Below, one piece after another: positions 6,972 through 13,934 of a DNA stretch of 19,570 nucleotides. The DNA lies in assembly GCF_949292005.1 (NCBI RefSeq), contig NZ_CASEXV010000030.1:1-19570 (forward strand), given 5' to 3'. The DNA comes from an uncultured Bifidobacterium sp. (lineage in GTDB: Bacteria; Actinomycetota; Actinomycetes; Actinomycetales; Bifidobacteriaceae). Below the pieces are notes generated by a model. It saw only the letters and a program-made list of their open reading frames with translations. It ran no database searches and was not told the origin of the DNA. Positions within the stretch are counted from its first letter, which is position 1, and the number at the start of each line of letters is the position of its first letter. Position numbers and translations under genes: made by a program.

Positions 6972-8129
6972 TTAATTGTACTTGTATTGTAGAACACCCC
7001 AGGAAACCTTCTTGTATTCTTTGACGGCGTTGGCCTTGGAATCAGAAAAAAGGTAGTCATGACGGTTGGGACTTTTTTGATCGATGACGGGCGTCGTTGA
7101 ATTCTTCGTTATGACGTCTCCGACGACAACCATGGCATGGTTATACTTGCCATCCCGTCCCCAATCGCCATACAGAAGACTGCCTTCCCATGCGATGTCC
7201 GGGTTGTTACCGTGTGTGAATGTCTTCGAATGATCCTTCATATACGTGTAATTGTAGTTGGCGTTATCCCAGGTCCATGTCTGCCCGGCGATGCCTGCGA
7301 GGTTCCATGTCCACACGCTCGTGTCTTTTGTCTGAAAAGAGTTTCCGTAGGTTGTTTTCAATCCTGCCGCGTATAGTGACTGTGAGACAAAGTTCGTGCA
7401 ATTGTCATCATCATCGGGGAAATCCGGGTTCATTTTGTTCTGATGTGCGTTGTCTGTCCAGGTGTCTGCATACTTCATCTCGGTAATGTAGTTAACGCCG
7501 ACTGAATTTGTTCCGAACGTGGATTGTGTGGCCGATGAATCCCATTTGGAACGGTCCGAGAGCGCTGAGGGAGCCGAGTTGGCGCCTGCAGAGAGCTGTT
7601 TCGTTTGATCGGCATCGGAGTTCTGCTCTTGTTGGATCGAATCGGCCGTCACGGAATAATTGTTGGCGCCTGTTTCTCTCGTCAGCTGCAGGTCATGTCT
7701 GTCGGTCGCGCTTGAGTCCAAATGGTCGGTCTTACGACCAAGCAGCGTGATCGTCGTCCCTGATTTCGCGGTCATGTTCAGACTTGTCGTCAAGTCCGCA
7801 GTCACCGAGTACCCAGTCGTGTTCTTGGCGACGGCAACCACCTGAGGGGTGACAGTCGCATGCGTTACGTTAAGGCCATGTTGTTTCGCAGTGCTGATCT
7901 CACCAGTCGTCTGTTCAACCAACTCCTGTTCAAGGCTATTGGCAGGTTGACTGCCATGCGTCGTATAATTTGCTGCCAGTCCATTTGCATACTTGTTAAC
8001 TGCGGCAGTAACTTCTGCAGCCGACGATGAGGACGTTGATGCCAGCGCCATGCCTGGCGTGATGAACATGACTGCAGCGCTACAAACGACTGCCAATACC
8101 CCTACCCTTGTTCGTATTCCATTTTTCAT
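6972..8129 (-). CDS. Secreted protein with C-terminal Amidase_6-type (NlpC/P60-like) domain
   Basis: 385 residues with a Sec signal peptide (basic MKNGIRTR, hydrophobic VLAVVCSAAVMFI, likely cut after ALA at 30). Residues 31 to about 205 form a Ser/Thr/Gln-rich region. The C-terminal domain (about 210-385) opens with YITEMKYADTW and has the signature NPDFPDDDDNCTNFVSQSLY, with probable nucleophile C244, and YNHAMVVVG with probable catalytic H331. This matches the putative amidase domain class of Cys peptidases or amidases. A wall or peptide amide bond is the likely target. It is first in an operon with the anchored protein. Start ATG 8129 has only a weak AAAGA site. The gene is AT-richer than the core genes, suggesting transfer. 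Confidence 0.85.
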   Translation of the reverse strand: MKNGIRTRVGVLAVVCSAAVMFITPGMALASTSSSSAAEVTAAVNKYANGLAANYTTHGSQPANSLEQELVEQTTGEISTAKQHGLNVTHATVTPQVVAVAKNTTGYSVTADLTTSLNMTAKSGTTITLLGRKTDHLDSSATDRHDLQLTRETGANNYSVTADSIQQEQNSDADQTKQLSAGANSAPSALSDRSKWDSSATQSTFGTNSVGVNYITEMKYADTWTDNAHQNKMNPDFPDDDDNCTNFVSQSLYAAGLKTTYGNSFQTKDTSVWTWNLAGIAGQTWTWDNANYNYTYMKDHSKTFTHGNNPDIAWEGSLLYGDWGRDGKYNHAMVVVGDVITKNSTTPVIDQKSPNRHDYLFSDSKANAVKEYKKVSWGVLQYKYN

Positions 8130-8246
8130 AGCATTACATCTTTTTCTTGACAGATTGTGTATGAAAACATTGCTGGTAATGATGTCGAGAACCCTAATCT
8201 GCCATCGCCATTCATGGACATTGGTGAAACGAACTACCTATGGGAG

Positions 8247-8265
8247 ATTGATCTCATTGATCAAT
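8247..8265. promoter_or_regulatory. ATTGATC direct/inverted repeat, operator-like
   Basis: Two ATTGATC units 9 bp apart (ATTGATCTCATTGATCAAT), also readable as TTGATC/GATCAA in inverted form. It sits about 120 bp upstream of the amidase-domain start. Spacing near one helical turn is what a dimeric regulator site would show; no regulator can be assigned. Confidence 0.3.
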
Positions 8266-8411
8266 ATCGAACACTATCCATTCAACCGAGAGCGCGCATG
8301 AACTGCGATTATTCGGGGAACCATATTCGAGTTATTTACTGTTCCATTGCCATTCTGTACTCTCCTGTCTCCGTCTTGTTGACTGCATGGGAGGAGAAGT
8401 GCATACGTTCC

Positions 8412-8432
8412 TGAATCATTTATCATGATTCA
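8412..8432. promoter_or_regulatory. 21-bp perfect palindrome
   Basis: TGAATCAT and ATGATTCA flank a 5-nt spacer TTATC. It may be an operator for the amidase operon or part of a bidirectional terminator between the two minus-strand genes. Confidence 0.4.
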
Positions 8433-8510
8433 CTTCTTCGCCATATCTACGGCCTCCTCTCATTGGAAGTTGGCAATCCCTGTGATAGACAGCAATCCGG
8501 TCGAAGTCCA

Positions 8511-8540
8511 AGCGCTGTCCCCTAAAAAAGGGACAGCGCT
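8511..8540 (-). terminator. 11-bp stem-loop, probable terminator of the 8592 gene
   Basis: AGCGCTGTCCC pairs perfectly with GGGACAGCGCT around an 8-nt A/T-rich loop. It begins about 50 nt after the stop of the minus-strand membrane gene. No U-tract follows on either strand. Confidence 0.5.
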
Positions 8541-8591
8541 GTTCGTGGTCAATTTCGCTGACGAAGATGTCAATACGCGTGCCTTGGATTG

Positions 8592-9115
8592 TTAGACGAC
8601 TTTGCCCTGCCGCTCCTGCTCGTCGAACAGCCGCTCGTAATGCTCCTCCTCGGCGCGCGCCTCGGCCGCCAGCTCGGTCTCATCGCTGCGGTGGTCGGCG
8701 GCCGCGCCCATCTGATCAGTCAGCGCCTGATCCAGCTGCCGCTGCCGACGCTTGACCTGCGCGTCTGCGACCTTGTTCGCACCCCATGCGCCGAGCATCC
8801 CGCCGGTGCGCACCAACGGCCTGGCCGCATGCGCGGCGAACGGCAGGGCGTCCGGCCCGACGGCCACGGAGACGGCATGGTTGCCCCCGGATGCGGCGGC
8901 CGGCCCGGTCGTGTTCATCGCCTGTGCGACGGCCTCGGCGCTCCGCTCAGGGTCGTCCAGCTGGTGGTCGGGTGGCGACACCGTTTCTGCGACCCTGCCA
9001 GGATATGCAGCACCTTCCGCAGGATGCCAAAGACCAGCCAGCTCAGGGCGCCTAGTGTCAGCCCGGCAATGGTCAGCAGTGTCCGCGGTTCGGACAACGT
9101 CGTCGATGGGGTCAT
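8592..9115 (-). pseudogene. Membrane protein with charged cytoplasmic tail, frameshifted at a repeat boundary
   Basis: From ATG 9115 the minus strand encodes MTPSTTLSEPRTLL and a membrane helix (LTLGALSWLVFGIL), with strong GC3 bias, but this frame ends at 8915. The neighbouring frame carries the rest: SPPDHQLDDPERSAEAVAQ, a Gly/Ala segment, then a charged helical tail (VKRRQRQLDQ, AEEEHYERLFDEQERQG) to the stop at 8592. A one-base shift is needed at about 8975-8987, just where the 168-bp repeat ends, so this is probably a recombination scar. A GTG at 9119 would read through without a shift but replaces the helix by an unlikely Arg/Pro sequence. The tail resembles in style that of the 13935-14516 protein. 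Function unknown. Confidence 0.55.
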
Positions 9116-9154
9116 CCACCTTGATGGAACCTCCGCCGGTGGTTCGCGACTGAC
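8987..9154. repeat. 168-bp direct repeat, copy A
   Basis: Matches 16665-16832 with a single mismatch (T at 9082, C at 16760). It contains the 59-bp segment shared with the beta-helix gene end (9080-9138) and, on the minus strand, the start and membrane helix of a small protein gene. Both edges are sharp. Confidence 0.93.
9080..9138 (+). repeat. 59-bp direct repeat, copy 2
   Basis: Identical to the last 59 bp region of the beta-helix gene (4796-4854), here without the rest of that gene. Candidate junction between two island modules. Confidence 0.9.
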
Positions 9155-9159
9155 ACGGA

Positions 9160-9549
9160 TCATGCGATCAGGAACGCGGAGGCCGCCCCGAACGCGACGG
9201 TCAGGACGATGGGTATCCATCCGTCCCGTAGTCTTGCGGGCAGCAGGGACGACAGTTGCGCGACCACGAATCCCGACGCCGCGGGCAGCGCGTAGTCAAG
9301 GCTTGTTCCCGACGTCCAGTGCCGTATGAACAGGATCGCCGTCCAGGCCAGGCATGCGTAGGCGATCAGATGCAGATCGTCGATGCCGGAACGATGGCGA
9401 TGCTCCTGGTCGGCCGGCGTGTGGTCGACTTGGCGCGGCGCGGCGGTGTTTTTGGTGTGAAGTTGATCCACGAGTTCCTTGACTGCGCCGATCAGAAACA
9501 GAATCCCCAACAACGTCCACAGGACAATGCGATAGTCCGGGCCGCTCAT
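9160..9549 (-). CDS. Small multi-TM membrane protein after the histidine kinase
   Basis: 129 residues: an N-terminal helix (about 8-24), a polar His-rich loop (TPADQEHRHRSG, 44-55), then three further hydrophobic segments (about 58-77, 86-104, 111-128). ATG 9549 has AAGGGG 8 nt upstream; the open frame extends much further up but only through the tRNA-like remnant and non-coding sequence. It follows the response regulator/kinase operon on the same strand after a 352-bp gap. Family unknown. Size and topology resemble the other small membrane proteins of the island, suggesting a shared role as receptor, immunity or export partner (inference). Confidence 0.65.
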   Translation of the reverse strand: MSGPDYRIVLWTLLGILFLIGAVKELVDQLHTKNTAAPRQVDHTPADQEHRHRSGIDDLHLIAYACLAWTAILFIRHWTSGTSLDYALPAASGFVVAQLSSLLPARLRDGWIPIVLTVAFGAASAFLIA

Positions 9550-9901
9550 GTTATTTCCCCTTGTCTTCCCCCGGCTGCGCCGTCTGGTGTTGATGAAAGG
9601 CGAAAGTGCCCCCCCTCGGATTCGAACCGAGAACCCACGACTTACGGGTCGATTATCAGCATAATACCGGGATGGCCGCACTGGCTCATTCTCATCTATC
9701 CATTCATCCGCATAATCGCGGGAGCGGTAGGCTCGATTCCGTTCAATATGATATTTCTGGCCCGTTGAACTTTCTGATAGGTCGTGAGCTGAGAACCAGC
9801 GCCGTCGACAAGAGATCGAGGTGTGAGAGGTCATCCACGTAGTCGTGGCATGGCCCTGCGGAAGAGCCGGAGCCGGGGTGCAGGACGGTACGTGGTCTGT
9901 G
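9550..9901. other. Intergenic region between kinase and membrane protein genes
   Basis: Holds the tRNA-like 3' half at 9607-9650 and otherwise no recognisable gene. ORFs through it on either strand translate to low-complexity shadows; one contains the peptide GFEPRTHDLRV, a familiar artefact of antisense tRNA sequence. Confidence 0.5.
9607..9650 (-). pseudogene. tRNA 3'-half remnant
   Basis: The minus strand shows a perfect 5-bp T-arm with canonical loop (CTCGG TTCGAAT CCGAG) followed by a 7-nt acceptor strand GGGGGGC and discriminator A. CCA is not encoded. Upstream, CGACCCGTAAGTCG could be a decayed anticodon arm, but loop position 33 is C rather than T, and no D-arm or complementary GCCCCCC 5' acceptor strand is found. 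It is more likely a fragment, such as an old attachment site, than a working tRNA. Confidence 0.5.
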
Positions 9902-11035
9902 TCAGGATGGCGGGGCGAATGGAAGTTGGGCGCGGAGCGTCCAACTACCATGATCTGCGTGGAATGTGAGTTCCCCGCCGATGGATTCGATGATGCTCTG
10001 ATGCAGCAGCAGGCCTTTGCCCGAGGTCGGCGACGTGGCCGTTGACTTCGGGCTCATCGTGTTCAATGCGGTCAGCGTGAAAGCGTCGTTTTGGACGCGA
10101 ATGATGACGGTGTAGTCGGCGGGCGGCGCGCAGTGCCGGCGCAAGTTGGCGAAGACCTCCGACACCAGCCCCATGATCTCCTCGTGGACGTCCGGTCTGA
10201 TCGGTTCGGGCGCATCGGCCCCGGTCACGGTGACGTTGCCCGCCAAGCCCAATAGCCGCAGACGGTCCTGTGCCACACGTGCGACCGCTTCCAACTCCCT
10301 TCGCAGCGAAACCGGAGTGTGCGACGGATCCGGTTCGCGTGCTTTGCCGCTGAGCACGTCGATGACCTCGTGAGTTTTGGCGAAGGCGTGCTGCGAGCGT
10401 TCGATGATGGCGTCGAGCGTCCGCCGCTCCTCGCGATCGATGGTATCCAGGTTCCTCGTCGAGGCGACCGTGATGACATACGACAAATCGTTGGTCACTG
10501 TGTCGTGCAGACGGGTGGCCAATGCCATGTCTCGGGACATGACGGCAACCGTCCTGCGCGCGTCGGCCAGCTGCTCGCGTTGCCGGACTGCGTCCATATG
10601 CCGTTTGATCGTGTAGCCTGCCAGCGCCGAGACCGCGTGCATGATGGTCATAGCGATGGCCGTATCCACGGTCGATGTCAGGTATAGCGTGAGCATGGAT
10701 GTGCCTATCAGTATCAGGTCGACCGGCGTGTTCATGAACGCGAACACCGTCGCGAAGGCGACGCATATGCCCGCCAGCATGAATCCGGCATCCAGCGGCG
10801 GGAGGATCGCGCACAGCAGATACCAGACGATCATGCCGCAGCCAGCCACCCGGGGAAACCATGGGATCGCCATGCACAGGAGGGCGTAGACGACGAATGC
10901 GGCCACTTCCGGCATGGAATGGGGACTGCGCAGCGCGAAGTAATAGACGTCCACAATCAGGCCGACACCCGCGCCCAACAGCAGTGCTGGATGGGTAATT
11001 CGTGCCTGAACCGCCTGGTATGCATAAGTGATCAT
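9902..11035 (-). CDS. NarL-type sensor histidine kinase (HisKA_3 class), system 1
   Basis: 377 residues. About five or six membrane helices fill residues 12-140 with almost no extracellular domain, so the ligand is probably sensed in or near the membrane. A cytoplasmic helix leads to the H-box RLHDTVTNDL (phospho-His H177). The ATPase domain has an N-box EVFANLRRH (N297) and a Gly-rich lid SGKGLLLHQS (338-347). The classical DxGxG G1 box is not obvious. ATG 11035 with AAGG 7 nt upstream lies 10 nt after the response regulator stop, so the two are co-transcribed, regulator first. The H-box is a paralogue of that in the second kinase (RLHNSVANDL). It would phosphorylate the adjacent regulator in response to a peptide or envelope signal; the signal is unknown. 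Confidence 0.88.
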   Translation of the reverse strand: MITYAYQAVQARITHPALLLGAGVGLIVDVYYFALRSPHSMPEVAAFVVYALLCMAIPWFPRVAGCGMIVWYLLCAILPPLDAGFMLAGICVAFATVFAFMNTPVDLILIGTSMLTLYLTSTVDTAIAMTIMHAVSALAGYTIKRHMDAVRQREQLADARRTVAVMSRDMALATRLHDTVTNDLSYVITVASTRNLDTIDREERRTLDAIIERSQHAFAKTHEVIDVLSGKAREPDPSHTPVSLRRELEAVARVAQDRLRLLGLAGNVTVTGADAPEPIRPDVHEEIMGLVSEVFANLRRHCAPPADYTVIIRVQNDAFTLTALNTMSPKSTATSPTSGKGLLLHQSIIESIGGELTFHADHGSWTLRAQLPFAPPS

Positions 11036-11045
11036 CCGGCCGCCT

Positions 11046-11711
11046 TCAGCGTCGCGGCCTGTTCAGCCGCATCCACAGGGCAACCAGATGCACGCGGTTT
11101 CTGGCTCCAAGCTTCGTGCAAGCCCGCCGCAGATGTGTGTTCACGGATGCCTCCGATATGCCTAGGGCCTTGGCCACATCCGTCGTGGTGTCGCCAAGGC
11201 TGCACAGCTTGACGATATCGGACTCGCGCGGTGACAGTCCGCCGCAGTTCCGCGCGTCACCTTGACATATCTTGGTGAACGCCGCCTGCGGGACGTCGAA
11301 TTGAGCGTCGCCGTAATCAGCGCCCGCTAGACCGGATGCCACGCGCCGTATCAGTGCGATCATCGCAGGCAGATCGTTCTTGCCGACGATGCCCTGAGCG
11401 CCGGCATCCGCCGCGTCCGCGGCATACTCCCACAGGGGGAATGAGGTCACCGCGATCAGGCCGATATGCGCGTCACGCTCGCGGATCTCCCTGATGACCT
11501 GGACCCCGTCCATATCGCCCAGCGACATGTCCACCAGCAGCACATCCGGCGGATCCTCGACACACCTCGCAATAGCCCGCCGAGGATTATCGCACGTCCA
11601 CCGCAACGCGAACGACTTCGGCAACGCCTTCGACAGGAATCCCGACATGGCCTGCAACGTGAACCGGTCATTGTCCACAATCGCCAGAGTGATTCCACGG
11701 TGTTCCACCAT
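11046..11711 (-). CDS. NarL/FixJ-type response regulator, system 1
   Basis: 221 residues. The receiver domain has the acidic pair IVDND (D13, D15), phospho-acceptor D61 in LLVDMSLGDMDG, T89 in IAVTSFP and K111 in IVGKNDLP, so all key residues are intact. The LuxR-type helix-turn-helix spans about 158-215 (LSPRESDIVKL, ISEASVNTHLRRACTKLGARNR). ATG 11711 follows a very G-rich site; GTG 11714 in frame is an alternative. A TATATAAAAT box about 30 nt upstream may be its -10. It is first gene of an operon with the kinase and lies about 330 bp downstream of the 55-aa peptide ORF on the same strand. The C-terminal KLGARNRxxxVAL recurs in system 2 and in the broken regulator at 16098. Confidence 0.92.
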   Translation of the reverse strand: MVEHRGITLAIVDNDRFTLQAMSGFLSKALPKSFALRWTCDNPRRAIARCVEDPPDVLLVDMSLGDMDGVQVIREIRERDAHIGLIAVTSFPLWEYAADAADAGAQGIVGKNDLPAMIALIRRVASGLAGADYGDAQFDVPQAAFTKICQGDARNCGGLSPRESDIVKLCSLGDTTTDVAKALGISEASVNTHLRRACTKLGARNRVHLVALWMRLNRPRR

Positions 11712-12042
11712 CACCCCCCCCTCACAGCAGCCTTCGACACCATTTTATATAGCGTATCCGCGCTCGCGAATTCATCGCCGCCGGGCACATCAGCCACTAT
11801 CGGCATCGGATGTCAGGCATGGGTCAGGTAACAGGCCGGATGTCGACCAGTATCCCTTGGCGTCCCGCTTTCTTATGAATCTGACCCACGAGAGGATATA
11901 AGGATTGGTCACGATCACTGTGAGCGCGATGGATTAAGTCAATTCCTAGGCTCACCACGGCAGCGCCAACAGTTCCGCCAGGCGGCTCTTCCACATTGCA
12001 TAAGACGGCTTGCCCGTTTGACAGGGCGCAATCCGTATGGAC
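11712..12042. other. Intergenic region between response regulator 1 and the 55-aa peptide ORF
   Basis: No gene seen. On the minus strand it contains CCGCC-T-GGCGG (a tight hairpin near 11975-11985) and, at about 11743-11752, the AT-rich TATATAAAAT that may serve as -10 for the response regulator operon; no matching -35 is evident. Confidence 0.4.
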
Positions 12043-12210
12043 TCAGCACCATTTGAAGATGTGCAGCAGCGTGGGGCATGTGACTATCAAGCTCACCGTG
12101 GGAACCGTCGAACCAGCAGCGTCAAGAACCGTTGTCCGGGCGTCGGCATCGACCGCCGCCGACGGGCACCATATCAGCGTGATCGCTAACAACAGGGAAA
12201 CCGGATTCAT
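12043..12210 (-). CDS. 55-aa secreted-looking Cys-containing peptide ORF
   Basis: ATG 12210 has a well placed AAAGGTG (7 nt), better than many genes here. Residues 1-24 resemble a signal peptide (VSLLLAITLIWC core, possible cut near PSAAVDA), though without a basic n-region. The remaining part reads DARTTVLDAAG and then STVPTVSLIVTC, and ends in CPTLLHIFKWC. Ser/Thr followed by Cys, with a PTVS stretch, recalls class II lantibiotic cores such as mutacin II. However, no lanthionine synthetase or double-Gly leader/transporter is visible, so a cyclic (disulfide or thiolactone) pheromone or a bacteriocin is equally possible. It lies on the same strand ahead of the system 1 regulator/kinase operon. 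A chance ORF cannot be excluded. Confidence 0.5.
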   Translation of the reverse strand: MNPVSLLLAITLIWCPSAAVDADARTTVLDAAGSTVPTVSLIVTCPTLLHIFKWC

Positions 12211-12584
12211 TGGAACACCTTTCTGCTATCAATCAGCGCCATGCCGCGGCATCGCAGGCAATGCTGGACACCACGGGATGGTAACCGCGCCTAGATGCCG
12301 CCGGCAACGCGCTGTCATCAATTTTCATGACACCCCGTCAACCAGTCATAGGAAATCACGACAGCGGCTATGCGAACCGGCATGCATCCCATATGGTCGG
12401 AAATGTGGTTCGGCGACGCCAGGAGACGCAGACCGCCGATCCGAACAGCTCGTCGGATTCCAGCTGCTCGCCCGTCCTGAACTGCATACCAGCAATGGAA
12501 CGTAATCCACGGGCGTAGCTGGGATCGATAGCTGCCAGTCATCACGAATGTTCTGTGGATTCGAATAGATTAGGAGAAGTGATC
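12211..12584. other. Divergent intergenic region between two small-peptide ORFs
   Basis: 374 bp between the 55-aa ORF (minus) and the 20-aa ORF (plus), so promoters for both should lie here. A minus-strand ORF (12318-12545) and a segment in another minus frame (RTGEQLESDELFGSA) look partly protein-like but lack starts with ribosome sites. I do not call them. Confidence 0.4.
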
Positions 12585-12647
12585 ATGACAATCGTCATGG
12601 TTGTGCCACGGCAGGCGGCATGGTGGATCGTCACATTCCTCGGATAA
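12585..12647 (+). CDS. 20-aa ORF ahead of a four-TM protein
   Basis: ATG 12585 is preceded by a clear GGAGAAGTGATC site. It encodes 20 residues, MTIVMVVPRQAAWWIVTFLG: a short hydrophobic start, a Pro-Arg turn and a Trp-rich hydrophobic end. The stop is 36 nt before the four-TM gene. It may be a membrane-active microprotein, a leader peptide controlling the next gene, or spurious. The good ribosome site and the same arrangement at 5140 and 14599 argue for translation. Confidence 0.4.
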   Translation: MTIVMVVPRQAAWWIVTFLG

Positions 12648-12683
12648 TGCAAAACGATAATACGAAACGGAAAAGGGCAGGCG

Positions 12684-13127
12684 ATGGACGACAAACAACA
12701 GCCCGACTCCCCGGACGCCTCGGATTGGGTGGTGTTCCTAGGCTTTCGGGGCTCCGTCCTGTTCGGCGCGGCGCTGCCGTTCTTTCTCGGGATCGCTGCC
12801 GTCCAACGCCTGCTCCCGTTCGGCGAACTCCAGTCGTGGATGCATGGGTGGCGTGCAGTGTTGGGCATTCTGGGCATCTTCATGCTCTGGTTCTTCGCCA
12901 CATATCTCACCGACCGGATGGCGAGCCACATGGTCGATAAGCACAGCCATCCGGTGCTCCATGAACTCGCGGGCGACACGTTGAGCGTGCTCCTGCTATT
13001 CATACTGATGTCATCCATGTTCACCCACTGGCAGGCATCGCTCATATGCTCACTGCTGACATCCGCACTGACCGCGGCATTCGGTCTGGCGGTCAACGCG
13101 ATCATCGACCGCTATTCAGGATGTTAA
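12684..13127 (+). CDS. Four-TM hypothetical membrane protein
   Basis: 147 residues with an Asp-rich polar N-terminus (MDDKQQPDSPDASDW) and four hydrophobic helices (about 23-42, 56-75, 98-113, 118-141). A His-containing polar loop (DRMASHMVDKHSHPVLHE) lies between helices two and three. It ends IIDRYSGC. ATG 12684 has AAAAGGGCAGG upstream. No family recognised. It is the only plus-strand gene in the middle of the module and follows the 20-aa ORF. In layout it resembles the 13935-14516 and 14821-15261 proteins, so these may be diverged relatives. Confidence 0.65.
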   Translation: MDDKQQPDSPDASDWVVFLGFRGSVLFGAALPFFLGIAAVQRLLPFGELQSWMHGWRAVLGILGIFMLWFFATYLTDRMASHMVDKHSHPVLHELAGDTLSVLLLFILMSSMFTHWQASLICSLLTSALTAAFGLAVNAIIDRYSGC

Positions 13128-13139
13128 CAGGAGCCTGTC

Positions 13140-13570
13140 ATTCCCGCGACTGCCGATGTGGGGACATCGCCAGGAACCCATAAGAGACCGTGAACAGGAA
13201 CACGATTCACAGCGCCAGCAGCGAAACAGTGGGCCGGACGCAAATGCGGCGGGCGTCACATTGCCGCGCAGGGTGCAACCGAACGCGACCGGCCTCCTGT
13301 GGGAATGCTCCGCTGGATCATCCGCGGAAACAGCATGTTCGCATCTACAGAAACCGTTCGAGTTTGGCCGGCAAAGCCGATGGCCAGCGCCACGATGCCG
13401 CACCACGCACGATAGAAGCACAGCAGCGGCGCCACCACCAGGCATATACCACGACCGACAGCAATGTGCATGCCACAACCGGCATCGTCGCTATACCGCC
13501 GCAGCAACGCCGCTGCGGCGGCAAGCAGGAATGAGCAAATCTCGCCTACATGCACAGCAACAACCCTCAT
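13140..13570 (-). pseudogene. Degenerate membrane-protein sequence downstream of leader repeat copy 1
   Basis: On the minus strand an ORF from ATG 13570 (GGGGG 8 nt upstream) gives hydrophobic segments (CSFLLAAAAALL, GICLVVAPLLCFY, CGIVALAIGFAG) and stops at 13256. Further hydrophobic coding-like sequence continues in other frames with an internal stop (VSLLAL, then IVFLFTVSYGFLAM). The pattern fits a decayed multi-TM protein, perhaps another small membrane protein or a kinase sensor domain. The 109-bp leader repeat precedes it, as at the 14599 operon. Evidence is weak. Confidence 0.35.
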
Positions 13571-13609
13571 GGCCAGTACCCCCAAATAGCACAACCTGCA
13601 GCCGAGGGC

Positions 13610-13718
13610 GCGATCGATCTTGGTTGACCGGTTTCACAGTAGGCACCGCGATCCGTTCACCGGTAGCTGCCGTCATCGAAAATGGGGGACAGCATCGCTG
13701 GGAACGTGTCCGTTGCTG
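13610..13718 (-). repeat. 109-bp leader repeat, copy 1
   Basis: Matches 14636-14743 with about four substitutions and one single-base indel (a G-run of 5 versus 4), in direct orientation. It lies upstream of the degenerate membrane gene on the minus strand. Confidence 0.92.
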
Positions 13719-13934
13719 AAGGAATCGGCATTGGAAAATCCGCTGGATGGGGAATGTCTTGAAAGGATGAGTACGCCCCCTGTCTCTCTGCCGCCCCTTT
13801 CCGCCAGCGTATCCGCTATCAGTGCATGTAAAAGTGCGACGATGTGCGCCTGGGCGATGTGGAGCCTTTGCGGGGTTCGGATGCCGCCGTAACGGTCGGC
13901 GGGCCGGGCACGTCCAAATCCCGTCGACTGCGGG

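Larger units (their letters stand above)
8130..8591. other. Intergenic region with operator-like repeats
   Basis: 462 bp between the amidase-domain gene start and the end of the next gene to the right, both on the minus strand. No supported gene. It holds an ATTGATCTC/ATTGATCAA direct repeat (8247-8265), a 21-bp palindrome (8412-8432) and an 11-bp hairpin (8511-8540), described separately. The promoter for the amidase operon should lie here; I see no consensus -35/-10 pair. Confidence 0.5.

Noticed and set aside
8157..8414. 85-codon plus-strand ORF upstream of the amidase gene
   Set aside because: Begins at GTG without a ribosome site, overlaps the expected promoter region and shows no motif.
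9118..9119. GTG 9119 as start of an uninterrupted 175-residue protein ending at 8592
   Set aside because: Over the 168-bp repeat this frame lacks the membrane helix and codon bias seen in the ATG 9115 frame; a frameshift is more likely. Kept as an alternative in the feature text.
12318..12545. 75-codon minus-strand ORF, and a neighbouring frame with RTGEQLESDELFGSA resembling a lantibiotic leader
   Set aside because: Neither has a start with a ribosome site, and the second frame begins after a stop without a usable start codon. Too weak to call.
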